Positions 45,223 through 54,169 of a DNA stretch of 64,000 nucleotides are shown piece by piece. Below the pieces are notes generated by a model. It was not told where the DNA came from. It did no database searches and worked only from the letters and a program-made list of their open reading frames with translations. Position numbers and translations under genes: made by a program. The number at the start of each line of letters is the position of its first letter. Position 1 is the first letter of the stretch. Origin of the DNA: Amycolatopsis camponoti (GTDB lineage: Bacteria; Actinomycetota; Actinomycetes; Mycobacteriales; Pseudonocardiaceae); contig NZ_CABVGP010000001.1 in the NCBI RefSeq assembly GCF_902497555.1, forward strand, positions 2,522,501 through 2,586,500, given 5' to 3'.

Positions 45223-46155
45223 TCACCGCCCGGCTCGTGCGCGGACGTCGGCGATCCCGGTCAGGACGGCGGTGGCGAACGCCGCGGGGCGCACGATCGG
45301 GACGTCGTGGTCGTCCGGCAGCTCCAGAACCCGGGCCCCGAGCTGGTCGGCGAGCTGCCGTTGCGAACGAGGGGCGCAGACGGTGTCCTGGGTCGTCAGG
45401 ACGACGGCCGCGGGTGTCCGGCGCAACGCGGCCACTCGATCGCGCAGGTCGTAACGGCCGACCGCGCGTCCCATCGTGAACACGCCGGTGACCGGCGCGC
45501 GGGTCAGCTCGGTGTGGAACCACGACCACCGAGCGGCGAGATCCGGCGACGTCCGTCTGCTCAGACCGAAGTAGCGCGGGGAAATCGACCGGCCGAACCC
45601 CAGCCGGGCGAGCGGGGCACCGGCGGCGATCAGGCGCCACACGGTCCGGTCGCGCAAGCTCTGCCGGTAGCTCAAGGCCGTCGCGGCCAGCACCAGCCCG
45701 GCGACCAGGTCCGGCCGGGCCAAGGCCAGGTGCAGCCCCACCGGGCCACCCAGGGAGTAGCCGCACGCGATGACCTTTTCGATGCCGAGGAAGTCGAGCA
45801 GCGCCGCGGCGTCCTCGGCGACGTCCTCGATCTCGAACGGGCGCCCGCTCGCCAGACCCCTCCCGTGTCCCCGCTGGTCGTGGCCCACGAACGGGATCCC
45901 CGCGGCCGCCAGCTCGGGCATCACGCCGAAGTAGTTGACGTCCAGCGACCAGGACCAGCCGTGCAGCAGGAGAACCGGTGGCCCGGTGGTGCCCGGCGGC
46001 CGGTGCTCACGGACGAAGAGCTCGCCCTTGCCCGGCAGGGTGAGCAGGCGCCCGGGCGGCAGTCCCGGATCCCAGGACCGGCCGTTCGCCTCGACGCGGG
46101 TCGAACCGAGGGCGGCGAGCAGACGTCGTCGCAGCCGGCGGGCAGCATCGTCCAT
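45223..46155 (-). CDS. Alpha/beta hydrolase
   Basis: A 310-residue cytosolic hydrolase: HGWSWSLDVNYFG (oxyanion region), GHDQRGHGRG, nucleophile elbow GYSLGGPVG, acid in LTTQDTVC and His in LPDDHDVP. The start is the ATG at 46155; a GTG at 46206, close after the upstream gene's stop, would add 17 residues. Possible -35 TTGACT upstream on the minus strand supports the shorter form. Substrate unknown; epoxide-hydrolase or esterase-like. Confidence 0.88.
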   Translation of the reverse strand: MDDAARRLRRRLLAALGSTRVEANGRSWDPGLPPGRLLTLPGKGELFVREHRPPGTTGPPVLLLHGWSWSLDVNYFGVMPELAAAGIPFVGHDQRGHGRGLASGRPFEIEDVAEDAAALLDFLGIEKVIACGYSLGGPVGLHLALARPDLVAGLVLAATALSYRQSLRDRTVWRLIAAGAPLARLGFGRSISPRYFGLSRRTSPDLAARWSWFHTELTRAPVTGVFTMGRAVGRYDLRDRVAALRRTPAAVVLTTQDTVCAPRSQRQLADQLGARVLELPDDHDVPIVRPAAFATAVLTGIADVRARAGR

Positions 46156-46210
46156 GGCGGGGAACGTTACTGGCAAGTGGTCAATAGTCAATTTCCGTTT
46201 CGCCACGCGG

Positions 46211-46432
46211 TCAGAGCAGGTCGATCGCGCGGAGTACGAAGAACGCCGCCGTTCCGAGCACGAGTACGGCGACCACGATCAGCGCGACGACGGCCGGGGC
46301 CCGCGAGGGAATCGGCTGGGGGTGGGACAAGCCCGAGGTCTGGCCGGCATCGGGAGGGGTGTCACCCGGGGCGACCGAGCCGCCGGGTTCGAGACCGGGA
46401 GCGTCCTCGGGCTCCGGCCCGGGCGCGGTCAC
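46211..46432 (-). CDS. Small single-span membrane protein
   Basis: A 73-residue protein: a Pro/Gly/Glu-rich N-terminal half of ~45 residues and one C-terminal membrane span (AVVALIVVAVLVLGTAAFFVLRAI). No family recognised. It ends ~55 bp before the alpha/beta hydrolase start on the same strand, possibly the same transcript. Confidence 0.6.
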   Translation of the reverse strand: MTAPGPEPEDAPGLEPGGSVAPGDTPPDAGQTSGLSHPQPIPSRAPAVVALIVVAVLVLGTAAFFVLRAIDLL

Positions 46433-46536
46433 GAGAACGCCTGTACGGGGTCCACCTGCTGTTTCGTGCCGAACCCGGTTCGGGTCTGTTCGTCGTCCAT
46501 GCCCGGACGGGTACCCCGGTGGCCCCGCTTAACCGC

Positions 46537-48072
46537 TCACCTTCCGGCCGCGGCCGGAAAACCGCCCGTTCGGGCGGCCAGCCGGTCGAGCAGCGCGATC
46601 CGGCCGTGGTTGGGCACCGAGCGCAGCGGGTGACCGGCCAGACCCCACCGGCGCAGGAGGGTGTTCGCGGCGGTCCAGCCGGTGGTCGCCGCGCGTTCCA
46701 TCAGGGCGACCGGCAGGTCGACGCGGATCGCGTCACCGGCGAGGAGCAGGCCGGGCTGAGGTGTCTCGACCGTGGGCCGGTGGGCGAAGCCGCCGACCGG
46801 GAACAGCGGGCAGTCCTCGCGGACCAGGGTGCTCGCGCCGACCACACGGGCGTCGGCGGTCTCGGGGTAGAGCCGGTGCAGGAGCTTGTCCAGGTCGTGG
46901 GCGACCCGGCCGGGGTCGTCGCCGGCGGCGTAGGCGTGCAGTTCGACGACCGAGCCGTGGTGCCGGCGGGCCCATCGGCGCGCTTCCCCTTCGTACCGGT
47001 CCAGGACGCTGATGTTGTCCAGCGGCCGGAGACCGCCGGTGCCGAGGAACGCGGCCCGGGTCGCGTCGACGGGCCGGTCGAGCCACAGCCGGCGCACCAC
47101 GAAGGGGGGAGCTGTGCGCAGCCGGGCCACCCTCGCGCGCCAGTCCTCGGTGCCCAGCCCCGGCGACCCGGCCACGACGCGCCGCAGTCCCGGCACGTCG
47201 CAGGCGAGGACGACGGCGTCGAAGAGCTCGCCGTCGACGAGGAACCCGCCGGGGCGCGGCTCGACGGCCGTGACGGACACCCCGGTGCGGAGGTCGGCGC
47301 GCCGCGAGGTGAGGTACTCGCCCAGCGGGTCCCAGAGTGCCCGCGGGAAGGGCTCGGCCGGCACGTCGAAGAGCAGGCCTTCGGCGGAACCGAGGAAGTA
47401 CAGGTGGAACATCGTCGCCAGCTCGGCGGCCGACAGCTCGGCCGGGTCGGCGAAGAAGCTGCGGGAGAACACCTCGAACGCCAGGTGCCGGGCCGCGACG
47501 GGGAAGTTGATCGCGCTCAGGAACGTCGCCGCGTCGACGTGGTCGAGCTGCTCGTAGACCCGGGGCACGCCGACGCCGGCCAGGGGCAGCGCGCGTCGGC
47601 CGTCGAGGCGCAGCAGGTCGCGAGCCCGGAACGTGGGGCTGCGCAAGGCGAACGCCAGCGCGTTCAGCGGCGGGGTGCGCGGCAGCCCGGCGAAGGTGTC
47701 CGTGCGGCCGAGCGCGTCGACCAGCGGGTAGTCCGGCACCGGCGTGAGCCGCCGCAGCCCGGGGTCGGTGCGGGCGAGCAGTGCGCGGAGGTTGTAGTAC
47801 TGGCGGAAGAACGCGTGGAAGCCGCGGCTCATCGTGACCCCGGTGCCGTCCGGCAGGCGCTCGGCCCAGCCGCCGGCCCGCCCGCCGAGGTACCGCTCGC
47901 GCTCGAACACCGTGACCTCGACGCCGCGCTCGGCGAGGCCGGTCGCGGCGGTCAGCCCGGCGATGCCGCCCCCGACCACGGCGGCACGCGGACGGCGGCC
48001 GAGCGCCCCGGCGTCCGGGAGCCCCGGGGACGCGGGGTGGAGCTCGGCGCGGCGGTCGCGGACCGGCGTCAC
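46537..48072 (-). CDS. crtU: CrtU-like carotene desaturase/methyltransferase (isorenieratene synthase)
   Basis: A 511-residue FAD enzyme that aromatises beta-ionone rings of beta-carotene, with methyl migration, to give isorenieratene. Seen: dinucleotide motif AVVGGGIAGLTAATGLAERG, FERERYLGGRAGGW, MSRGFHAFFRQYYNLRALL, EVFSRSFFADP and C-terminal LLLAGDAIRVDLPVALMERAATTGW, all matching the actinomycete CrtU group, not CrtI. It starts at a GTG overlapping the crtT stop (GTGA). Last gene of the carotenoid operon. Confidence 0.9.
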   Translation of the reverse strand: MTPVRDRRAELHPASPGLPDAGALGRRPRAAVVGGGIAGLTAATGLAERGVEVTVFERERYLGGRAGGWAERLPDGTGVTMSRGFHAFFRQYYNLRALLARTDPGLRRLTPVPDYPLVDALGRTDTFAGLPRTPPLNALAFALRSPTFRARDLLRLDGRRALPLAGVGVPRVYEQLDHVDAATFLSAINFPVAARHLAFEVFSRSFFADPAELSAAELATMFHLYFLGSAEGLLFDVPAEPFPRALWDPLGEYLTSRRADLRTGVSVTAVEPRPGGFLVDGELFDAVVLACDVPGLRRVVAGSPGLGTEDWRARVARLRTAPPFVVRRLWLDRPVDATRAAFLGTGGLRPLDNISVLDRYEGEARRWARRHHGSVVELHAYAAGDDPGRVAHDLDKLLHRLYPETADARVVGASTLVREDCPLFPVGGFAHRPTVETPQPGLLLAGDAIRVDLPVALMERAATTGWTAANTLLRRWGLAGHPLRSVPNHGRIALLDRLAARTGGFPAAAGR

Positions 48073-48785
48073 GGCCGGGTGCCCAGGACGGTGTGGACGA
48101 TCCCGCGTGCCCAGCCGGGCATCGTGCCCGTGCGGACGTCGGTGAAGCCGGCGTGCGTGAGCCGCGCACAGAGGTCGGCGACGCCGTCGAAGGCGAGGAC
48201 GCTGCGGCGCAGGTGCCGGTACAGCGTCGCGTCGCCGGTGGCGAGCCGGCCCAGCGGGATCACGACGGCGCCGCACACCGCGTTCCACACCCAGCGGGCG
48301 CGCCGCGAGTCCCGCACCGAATACTCGTGGAGCGCGATGCGGCCGCCCGGGCGCAGCAGACCGTGCAGTTTCGCCAGCTGGGCGTCGGGATCGGCGAGGT
48401 TGCGCACCAGGTAGGCGGCGAAGATCGCGTCGAAAGGCCGCGCGGCTGTCAGGTCCTCCACCGGCGAGTGGACGAACCGGACGTCCGCCGGCCACTGTTT
48501 CGCGCGCGCCCGCCCCAGCATCCCGGCGGACGCGTCGATCGCGGTGACGCGCGCGCCCGGCGCGGTCCGCAGCAGCGCGGCGGTCGACGCGCCGGTACCG
48601 CAGCCGGCGTCGAGGACGTGCAGCCCGGCGCCCCCGCCGGGCAGCCCGAGGCGGCGGGCGGAGATCCGGAGGTCGCGATGGTAGCCCGGGTTGGCGCCGA
48701 CGAGCCGGTCGTAGGCCGCGGCGCCCCCGTCGAACGCGGACGGTACCTCGGCTCGCGGCAAACCGGTGCGGGACAACGGGCTCAT
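48069..48785 (-). CDS. crtT: CrtT-like SAM methyltransferase
   Basis: A 238-residue class I methyltransferase: HVLDAGCGTGASTAALL (SAM motif I), AIDASAGML, and the YLVRNLADPDAQLAKLHGLLRPGGRIALHEYSV block typical of UbiE-like enzymes. Position between cyclase and crtU matches crtT in Streptomyces carotenoid clusters, whose exact role is unclear. Start at 48785 (MSPLSRTG), overlapping the crtYd stop by 4 bp. Confidence 0.88.
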   Translation of the reverse strand: MSPLSRTGLPRAEVPSAFDGGAAAYDRLVGANPGYHRDLRISARRLGLPGGGAGLHVLDAGCGTGASTAALLRTAPGARVTAIDASAGMLGRARAKQWPADVRFVHSPVEDLTAARPFDAIFAAYLVRNLADPDAQLAKLHGLLRPGGRIALHEYSVRDSRRARWVWNAVCGAVVIPLGRLATGDATLYRHLRRSVLAFDGVADLCARLTHAGFTDVRTGTMPGWARGIVHTVLGTRP

Positions 48786-49102
48786 GCACTGTCCTTTCGG
48801 GACTGGGCACCACGTTCCCACAGCAGCAGGACCGCGGTGACCATGGCGTAGCCGAAGAGGAAGTCTTCGACCGGGATGTCCCAGGGGAACCGCCACCCGG
48901 TGATGCCTTCGGGTGCGTACCGGACGATCGGAGCGGAGAGCTTGGTCAGCCAGCCGTCCACCGGGACCTGGAAGGCGGTCACGATGGCCATCGTGACCCA
49001 GTAGGCCGGCCGGCGCAGCAGCCCGGTCCGCAGGACGAGCAGCTCCGCGGCGACCACGACGAGCACGGCGGCGACGGCGGGAACCGTGTAGCCCCAGGGC
49101 AT
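48782..49102 (-). CDS. crtYd: Lycopene cyclase subunit CrtYd
   Basis: A 106-residue membrane protein with three spans and the lycopene-cyclase-domain signature WDIPVEDFLFGYAMVTAVLLLWE. It forms a heterodimeric lycopene beta-cyclase with CrtYc. The chosen ATG at 49102 overlaps the crtYc stop by one base; the frame upstream is antisense-like. Confidence 0.92.
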   Translation of the reverse strand: MPWGYTVPAVAAVLVVVAAELLVLRTGLLRRPAYWVTMAIVTAFQVPVDGWLTKLSAPIVRYAPEGITGWRFPWDIPVEDFLFGYAMVTAVLLLWERGAQSRKDSA

Positions 49103-49449
49103 CAGCGCGGCACCCGCTCCCGGCGGCGCAGCAGCCGCGTGACGACCCGGCCGGTCAGCTGCACGGCCTCGTAGGTCAGCAGCCCGCAGATCGGGACGAC
49201 GACGAAGAACAGCACCTCTTCGAGCGGGATCCCCAGCGGGACGCCCACGCCGGTGACGAAGGCGGGGTCGAAGTCCCATACGCCGGCGGTGATCGCGACG
49301 GCGTCCCAGACCAGGAACACCGCCGCGACGGGCAGCACGGCGCGCGCCAGCAGCCGCGGCCGCCGGTACACCCGGGCGCCGGCCAGCTCCAGCGGCAGCG
49401 TCACGACGACGCAGGCGGCGAGGACCAGCAGGTACTCCAGCTTGCCCAT
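49102..49449 (-). CDS. crtYc: Lycopene cyclase subunit CrtYc
   Basis: A 115-residue membrane protein with spans YLLVLAACVVVTLPLEL, LPVAAVFLVWDAVAI and IPLEEVLFFVVVPICGLLTYEAV. The last contains the PLEE motif and corresponds to the CrtYc half. It starts one base after crtB ends. Together with CrtYd it should cyclise lycopene to beta- (or gamma-) carotene. Confidence 0.92.
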   Translation of the reverse strand: MGKLEYLLVLAACVVVTLPLELAGARVYRRPRLLARAVLPVAAVFLVWDAVAITAGVWDFDPAFVTGVGVPLGIPLEEVLFFVVVPICGLLTYEAVQLTGRVVTRLLRRRERVPR

Positions 49450-49450
49450 C

Positions 49451-50398
49451 TCAGGCCACCGCCACCGGGTGGCGGTGCCGCGCCCACCGCGCGCGGACGA
49501 GCGCGTCGCCGGCCGCCAGCAACCGGCGGTGCCGCGGCACGCGGGCGCGTCCGCCGAAGACGTTGAAGCCCGCGGCCTCGATGCGGTCGAGGATGCCGCC
49601 GTAGAGCGTGAACGCGGTCTCCACGCACGGCCGGGACGCCGGGTGCAGCATCGCGATCCCCGGCCGGGCCTCGGCGTAGATCCGGCGCGTCCGCGCGACC
49701 TGACCGGCGAGCGCCCGCCGGACCCGGGGATCGAGCCTCCGGGCGCGGGCGCACCACCGCAGCCGGTCGCGGTCGACGCCGTCCGCGGCGAGCTCGTCGG
49801 CCGGCAGGTAGACGCGTCCGCGGCCGAGGTCCTCGGCGACGTCGCGCAGGAAGTTGGTCAGCTGGAACGCCTTCCCGAGCGCGGCGGCGCGCGGGGCCGC
49901 CTCGGCGCGGGCGACGACGGTGCCGAGCACCGGCAGCACCTGCAGCCCGATCACCTCGGCCGAGCCGTGCACGTACTCGTCGAGCGCGGCCCGGGTCGGG
50001 TAACCGGTGACGGTGAGGTCCATGCGCATGGACGCGAAGAACGCGCGGAAGTGCGGCTCGGGAATGGCGTGGCGGGACACGGTGTCGAGGACCGCGGTCA
50101 GCAGCGGGTCGTCGCTGTGGCCGGCCGCGAGCTCGGCGAAGAAGCGCCGCTCGACGTCGTGCAGGGTGATGGCGATGCTCTCCGGGGTGGCGCCCGGTTC
50201 CGGCTCGTCGACGAGGTCGTCGAGGCGGCGCGCGAACGCGTAGAGCGCGTGTACCGCCGGGCGCTGGGCGGGCGAAAGCATGCGGGTGGCGAGGAAGTAG
50301 GTCCGGCCGTGCCGGGCGTTGACCTCCCGGCACCGCCGGTAGGCCTGGCGCAGCCGCGGGTCGGTGATGCCGGCGGCGTCGAGCTCGCGGTGCGTCAT
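49451..50398 (-). CDS. crtB: Phytoene synthase
   Basis: A 315-residue squalene/phytoene synthase that condenses two geranylgeranyl diphosphates. Seen: ARRLDDLVDE (first Asp-rich motif), YVHGSAEVIGLQVLPVLG, LGKAFQLTNFLRDVAEDLGRGRVYLP (second Asp-rich motif DxxxD), and YRRCREVNARHGRTYFLATRML at the N-terminus. Overlaps the crtI stop by 4 bp. Confidence 0.96.
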   Translation of the reverse strand: MTHRELDAAGITDPRLRQAYRRCREVNARHGRTYFLATRMLSPAQRPAVHALYAFARRLDDLVDEPEPGATPESIAITLHDVERRFFAELAAGHSDDPLLTAVLDTVSRHAIPEPHFRAFFASMRMDLTVTGYPTRAALDEYVHGSAEVIGLQVLPVLGTVVARAEAAPRAAALGKAFQLTNFLRDVAEDLGRGRVYLPADELAADGVDRDRLRWCARARRLDPRVRRALAGQVARTRRIYAEARPGIAMLHPASRPCVETAFTLYGGILDRIEAAGFNVFGGRARVPRHRRLLAAGDALVRARWARHRHPVAVA

Positions 50399-51909
50399 CG
50401 GGCTCCCTTCGCGGCGAGATCGACCGTGGTGTCCGCGGTGCGACGGGTCCCGGTGATCCGGTCCGCGGCCAGCCGGCCGGAGAGCAGTACCGTCGGGACG
50501 CCGACGCCGGGGACGGTCCCGCCGCCGGCCAGCACCACGTTCTCCGTGCCGGGTGGCAGGTTCCGCGGGCGGAACGGTCCGGTTTGGACGAACGAGTGCG
50601 CGTAGCTGAACGGCGTGCCCGCCACCAGCCCGCGGCGGGCCCAGTCCGCCGGGCTCAGGACGTGGGAAAGCTCCGGGGTGAAGCCCGGCAGCAGCCGCGA
50701 TCGGACGTGCTCGAGGACCTCGTCGGCGTACGGCCCGGCCTCGACGTCCCAGTCGCGCGGACCGCGCTCGAGGTTCGGCACCGGCGCGAGGATCGAGAAC
50801 AGCTCCTTGCCCGGCGGAGCCAGCGACGGATCGGTCGCCGTGGGGCGGGTGATCAGCAGGGAGGGGTCGCTCATCCGCCGTCCCTCGGTGATCAGCTCAC
50901 GGAACGTCGAGCGCCAGCCGTGCCCGAAGGAGATCGTGTGGTGCCCGGGCGGGTGCTCCACGGGACCACCGGCGTGCAGCACGAGCGCGGACGGCGCCGG
51001 GCGCAGCGGCACCGGACGCCGTGGCGTGCGGCCGAGCAGCCGGTAGCTCTCGGGTGGTTCGGTGGTCAGGACGACGGCGTCGGCTTCGATCCGGTCACCT
51101 CGGCTCGTGTGCAGGGCGGTGACCCGGGTTCCGCGGCGTTCGAGCGCCGTCACGGCCGCGCCGAAGCGGAACTCGACCCCGGCGCCGGTCGCCGCCTGAG
51201 CCATCGCCCGCGGGACGGCCGCCATGCCGCCTTCGGGGAAGTACACGCCGCCGACGGTGTCCATGTAGGAGATGACCGCGTACAGCGCGAGAGCCCGCAT
51301 CGGCGATTCCCCGGCGTACAACGCCTGGAAGGTGAAGACCCGCTTGAGCCGTTCGTCGGTCAGGAAGGCGCCGATCCGGGTGTCCAGGCGCCGGAAGCCG
51401 CCGAGCGCCAGGAGGCGGGCGAGGTCGGGGGAGAGCAGTCCGAGCGGCGAGTCGAAGTTGGTGGCGACGAACCGGTCGAACTCGGCGCGGTGGAGGCGGG
51501 TCAGCCAGTCGCGCAGCCGCCGGTAGCCCGCCGCCTCGGCCGGGCCGGCGAAGTCCCGCACGGCGTCGGTCATCCGGTCGCCGTCGGAGAAGACCGGCAG
51601 GCTCGAGCCGTCGGCGAACCGTGCGGTGTAGGCGGGGTCGAGCCGGGTCAGCCGCAGCCGGTCGGCCAGGTCCGCGCCCACCGCGGCGAAGGCGTCGCCG
51701 AGGATCTCCGGCATGGTCAGCACCGTCGGGCCGGTGTCGAGCCGGTAGCCGGCGAGGTCCACCCGCCCGGCCCGGCCGCCGGGCCCGGGGTCGCGCTCGA
51801 GGACGACCACCGAGCGGCCCCGCCCGGCCAGGTGCAGGGCGGCCGAGAGCCCGGCCAGCCCGGCGCCGACGACCACCACGCGGTCGGTGCGGCCGCGGAC
51901 CGTCCTCAT
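50395..51909 (-). CDS. crtI: Phytoene desaturase
   Basis: A 504-residue FAD-dependent desaturase converting phytoene to lycopene. Seen: VVVVGAGLAGLSAALHLAGRG, VVLERDPGPGGRAGRVDLAGYRLDTGPTVLTMP, QALYAGESPMRALALYAVISYMDTVGGVYFPEGGM and the C-terminal CrtI signature NVVLAGGGTVPGVGVPTVLLSGRLAADRI. ATGA overlaps with both crtE and crtB. Confidence 0.96.
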   Translation of the reverse strand: MRTVRGRTDRVVVVGAGLAGLSAALHLAGRGRSVVVLERDPGPGGRAGRVDLAGYRLDTGPTVLTMPEILGDAFAAVGADLADRLRLTRLDPAYTARFADGSSLPVFSDGDRMTDAVRDFAGPAEAAGYRRLRDWLTRLHRAEFDRFVATNFDSPLGLLSPDLARLLALGGFRRLDTRIGAFLTDERLKRVFTFQALYAGESPMRALALYAVISYMDTVGGVYFPEGGMAAVPRAMAQAATGAGVEFRFGAAVTALERRGTRVTALHTSRGDRIEADAVVLTTEPPESYRLLGRTPRRPVPLRPAPSALVLHAGGPVEHPPGHHTISFGHGWRSTFRELITEGRRMSDPSLLITRPTATDPSLAPPGKELFSILAPVPNLERGPRDWDVEAGPYADEVLEHVRSRLLPGFTPELSHVLSPADWARRGLVAGTPFSYAHSFVQTGPFRPRNLPPGTENVVLAGGGTVPGVGVPTVLLSGRLAADRITGTRRTADTTVDLAAKGAR

Positions 51910-52988
51910 CGGACCCGCTCGGTGCAGCGCAGCGCCAAGGAGGTCAGCGCGTCGGCCGGCTGCTGGGGGAGGCCGGCGAGGTCGAGCACCTCGAGCGCGT
52001 GCCGGACCCGGTCGTCGGCGAACTTCTCCAGCTGGTCGCGGGCGCCGGTCGCGGTGATCAGCCGCTGCCAGCGCTCGACGGCGGCGGCGTCCACGACGTC
52101 GAGGGCCAGCAACTCCGCCAGCTCGGCGCGCTGCGGGCGGCCGGCCAGCTCGGCGGTGAGCACGACGACGGTGGAGGCCTTCCGCTCGCGCAGGTCGTCA
52201 CCGATCGGCTTGCCGGTGACGGCCGGGTCGCCGAACACCCCCAGCAGGTCGTCGCGGAACTGGAACGCCTCCCCGACCAGGCCGCCGTACGTGCCCAGAG
52301 CCGCGCGGACGCGCTCGTCGCACCCGGCCAGCGCGGCGCCGAACTCGAGCGGGCGGCGCACGGTGTAGTTGCCCGACTTGCGGCGGACGACGTCGAGGAC
52401 GTCACCCCACGGGGGCAGTGCGCGGGCGTCGTTCACCAGGTCGTCGAGCTGACCGACGGCCAGTTCGGAGCGCAGGTGGTCGTAGACCGGCCAGCCGCGG
52501 GCGAGCACCTCGGCGGGCAGGCCGCATTCGCGCAGCAGCTGCTCGGACCAGACGAGGAACAGGTCGCCGGCGAGGATCGCGGCCGACTCGCCGAAGCGCG
52601 TGGCGGAGCCGCCGAGCTCCCTTTCGGCGTGCCAGCGGGCGAACGTGACGTGCAGCGCCGGACGGCCGCGACGGCGTTCGGAACCGTCCATGACATCGTC
52701 TTGGGCCAGCGCGAAGCAGTGCAGCAGTTCGAGCGCCGACGCGGCCCGCAGTGCCGCTTCGTCGTCCGGCTTGCCGCACCGCCAGCCGGCGTAGGCGAAC
52801 AGCGGCCGCAGGAACTTCCCGTCCGCCACGAAGTCCGGCAGCGCGGTGACCGCCGCGGTGGTCGCGGCCCGCCCGGTGAAGTGCTCCCGCACCCGGTCGC
52901 CGACGAACTCCCGCACCGCGTCGACGCAGTGGCGGGCCAGGTCGTCCAGCCAGGCGGCGGTCACGTCGGCGTCGGAGATCACTGTCAT
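51906..52988 (-). CDS. crtE: Polyprenyl diphosphate synthase (GGPP synthase)
   Basis: A 360-residue trans-prenyltransferase. Asp-rich motifs: FALAQDDVMDGSERRRGRP (first; DDxxD) and FQFRDDLLGVFGD (second). KFLRPLFAYAGWRCG matches the substrate-binding region. The start at 52988 has AGGAG 7 bases upstream; the frame runs to 53111 without support. First gene of the carotenoid operon, it supplies geranylgeranyl diphosphate. Its promoter must lie in the 152 bp shared with the Rieske gene, where CGATACACGATCG (53018-53030) is a small dyad. Confidence 0.94.
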   Translation of the reverse strand: MTVISDADVTAAWLDDLARHCVDAVREFVGDRVREHFTGRAATTAAVTALPDFVADGKFLRPLFAYAGWRCGKPDDEAALRAASALELLHCFALAQDDVMDGSERRRGRPALHVTFARWHAERELGGSATRFGESAAILAGDLFLVWSEQLLRECGLPAEVLARGWPVYDHLRSELAVGQLDDLVNDARALPPWGDVLDVVRRKSGNYTVRRPLEFGAALAGCDERVRAALGTYGGLVGEAFQFRDDLLGVFGDPAVTGKPIGDDLRERKASTVVVLTAELAGRPQRAELAELLALDVVDAAAVERWQRLITATGARDQLEKFADDRVRHALEVLDLAGLPQQPADALTSLALRCTERVR

Positions 52989-53140
52989 CCGGGCTCCTTC
53001 GGTCGACGCGGGACATTCGATACACGATCGATGCGTCTGCTCGGGCTTTCCCCGGAAGAGCCGGGGATAAACGAGGTTCCCTCGAACGAGAAACCGCGGT
53101 CCACCGTGCACGTTCGCTGCGGGGCGTCCACGATGAAGCG

Positions 53141-54148
53141 GTGACCGTCAGCCAGCGCATCGCCGGGCTCTGGCCGCGGCGATGGCCCGTCCAGCCGTTC
53201 CGCGAGCCGAGCTGGGCCAACCAGGAGCCGACCTACCGGGACTGCTCACCCGCGCTCATCGAAGCCGCGGGCAAACGCGCGTCGGCGCGTCCCTCCGGCA
53301 ACTGGTTCGTCCTCGGCGCCAGCCGGTCGGTGCGGCCGGACCGCCCGTTCGGGGTGACGGTCGGCGGCCGGGAGCTCGTGGCCTGGCGTGACCGCGACGG
53401 CGGGGTCCGCGTCGGCCCGGGCGCTTGCCCGCACCTGGGGGCGCCCCTCGCCGACGCCCGGCTGCACCGGGGCGAGCTGGTCTGCCGGTGGCACGGCCTG
53501 CGGCTGGGCGGCGATCGTCGCGGCGCGTGGGCGCCGGTTCCCGCGCACGACGACGGCGTGCTCGTCTGGGCCCGCCTCGACGAGACCGGGCGCGAGCAGC
53601 CGACCGAGCGGCCGGTGGTTCCCGCCCGGCCCGGTGGTGGTGCGCGCATCGACGCCGTCGCCACGCTCAGCGGCATCTGCGAGCCGGAGGACGTGGTGGC
53701 GAACCGGCTCGACCCGTGGCACGGCGCCTGGTTCCACCCGTACTCCTTCGCGCGTCTGCGGGTGCTTTCCGCGTCGCAGGGCGTCGAGGTGGCCGAGGAG
53801 GAGGACCGCTTCCTGGTCGAGGTGACCTTCCGGCTCGCCGGCCGATGGGGAGTCCCGGTCGTGGCCGAATTCGTCTGTCCCGAGCCGCGCACGGTGGTGA
53901 TGCGCATCGTCGAGGGCGAGGGGGCCGGCAGCGTGGTGGAAACGCACGCGACGCCGCTGGGCCCCGGTGCGGACGGGCGTCCCCGCACCGCGGTGATCGA
54001 GGCGACGATCGCCGCGTCGGAGCGCCCCGGGTTCGCCGTCGCGGCCAAGCTGGCACCGGCGATCCGCCCGCTCGTGCGCCACACGGCGGCGCGGTTGTGG
54101 CGTGACGACCTCGCGTATGCCGAGCGGCGGTACGCCTTGCGCGCGTGA
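53141..54148 (+). CDS. Rieske 2Fe-2S protein (DUF5914 type) next to carotenoid operon
   Basis: A 335-residue protein starting at GTG. The Rieske cluster ligands are in ACPHLGAPL and CRWHGLRLG (C-x-H and C-x2-H). The C-terminal half is an oxygenase-like domain (WHGAWFHPYSFARLRVLSA); it lacks a clear 2-His-1-carboxylate iron motif. The same family accompanies isorenieratene-type clusters in Streptomyces (family knowledge), suggesting ring or end-group oxidation or an electron-transfer role. Divergent from crtE, sharing its regulatory region. Confidence 0.85.
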   Translation: MTVSQRIAGLWPRRWPVQPFREPSWANQEPTYRDCSPALIEAAGKRASARPSGNWFVLGASRSVRPDRPFGVTVGGRELVAWRDRDGGVRVGPGACPHLGAPLADARLHRGELVCRWHGLRLGGDRRGAWAPVPAHDDGVLVWARLDETGREQPTERPVVPARPGGGARIDAVATLSGICEPEDVVANRLDPWHGAWFHPYSFARLRVLSASQGVEVAEEEDRFLVEVTFRLAGRWGVPVVAEFVCPEPRTVVMRIVEGEGAGSVVETHATPLGPGADGRPRTAVIEATIAASERPGFAVAAKLAPAIRPLVRHTAARLWRDDLAYAERRYALRA

Positions 54149-54169
54149 ACAGGGCCGGCGGCGAGGGGT

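Noticed and set aside
48073..48813. N-terminal extension of CrtU to 758 residues, overlapping crtT out of frame
   Set aside because: The extension is Arg/Pro-rich and antiparallel in character to CrtT coding; the GTG at 48072 gives the CrtU start.
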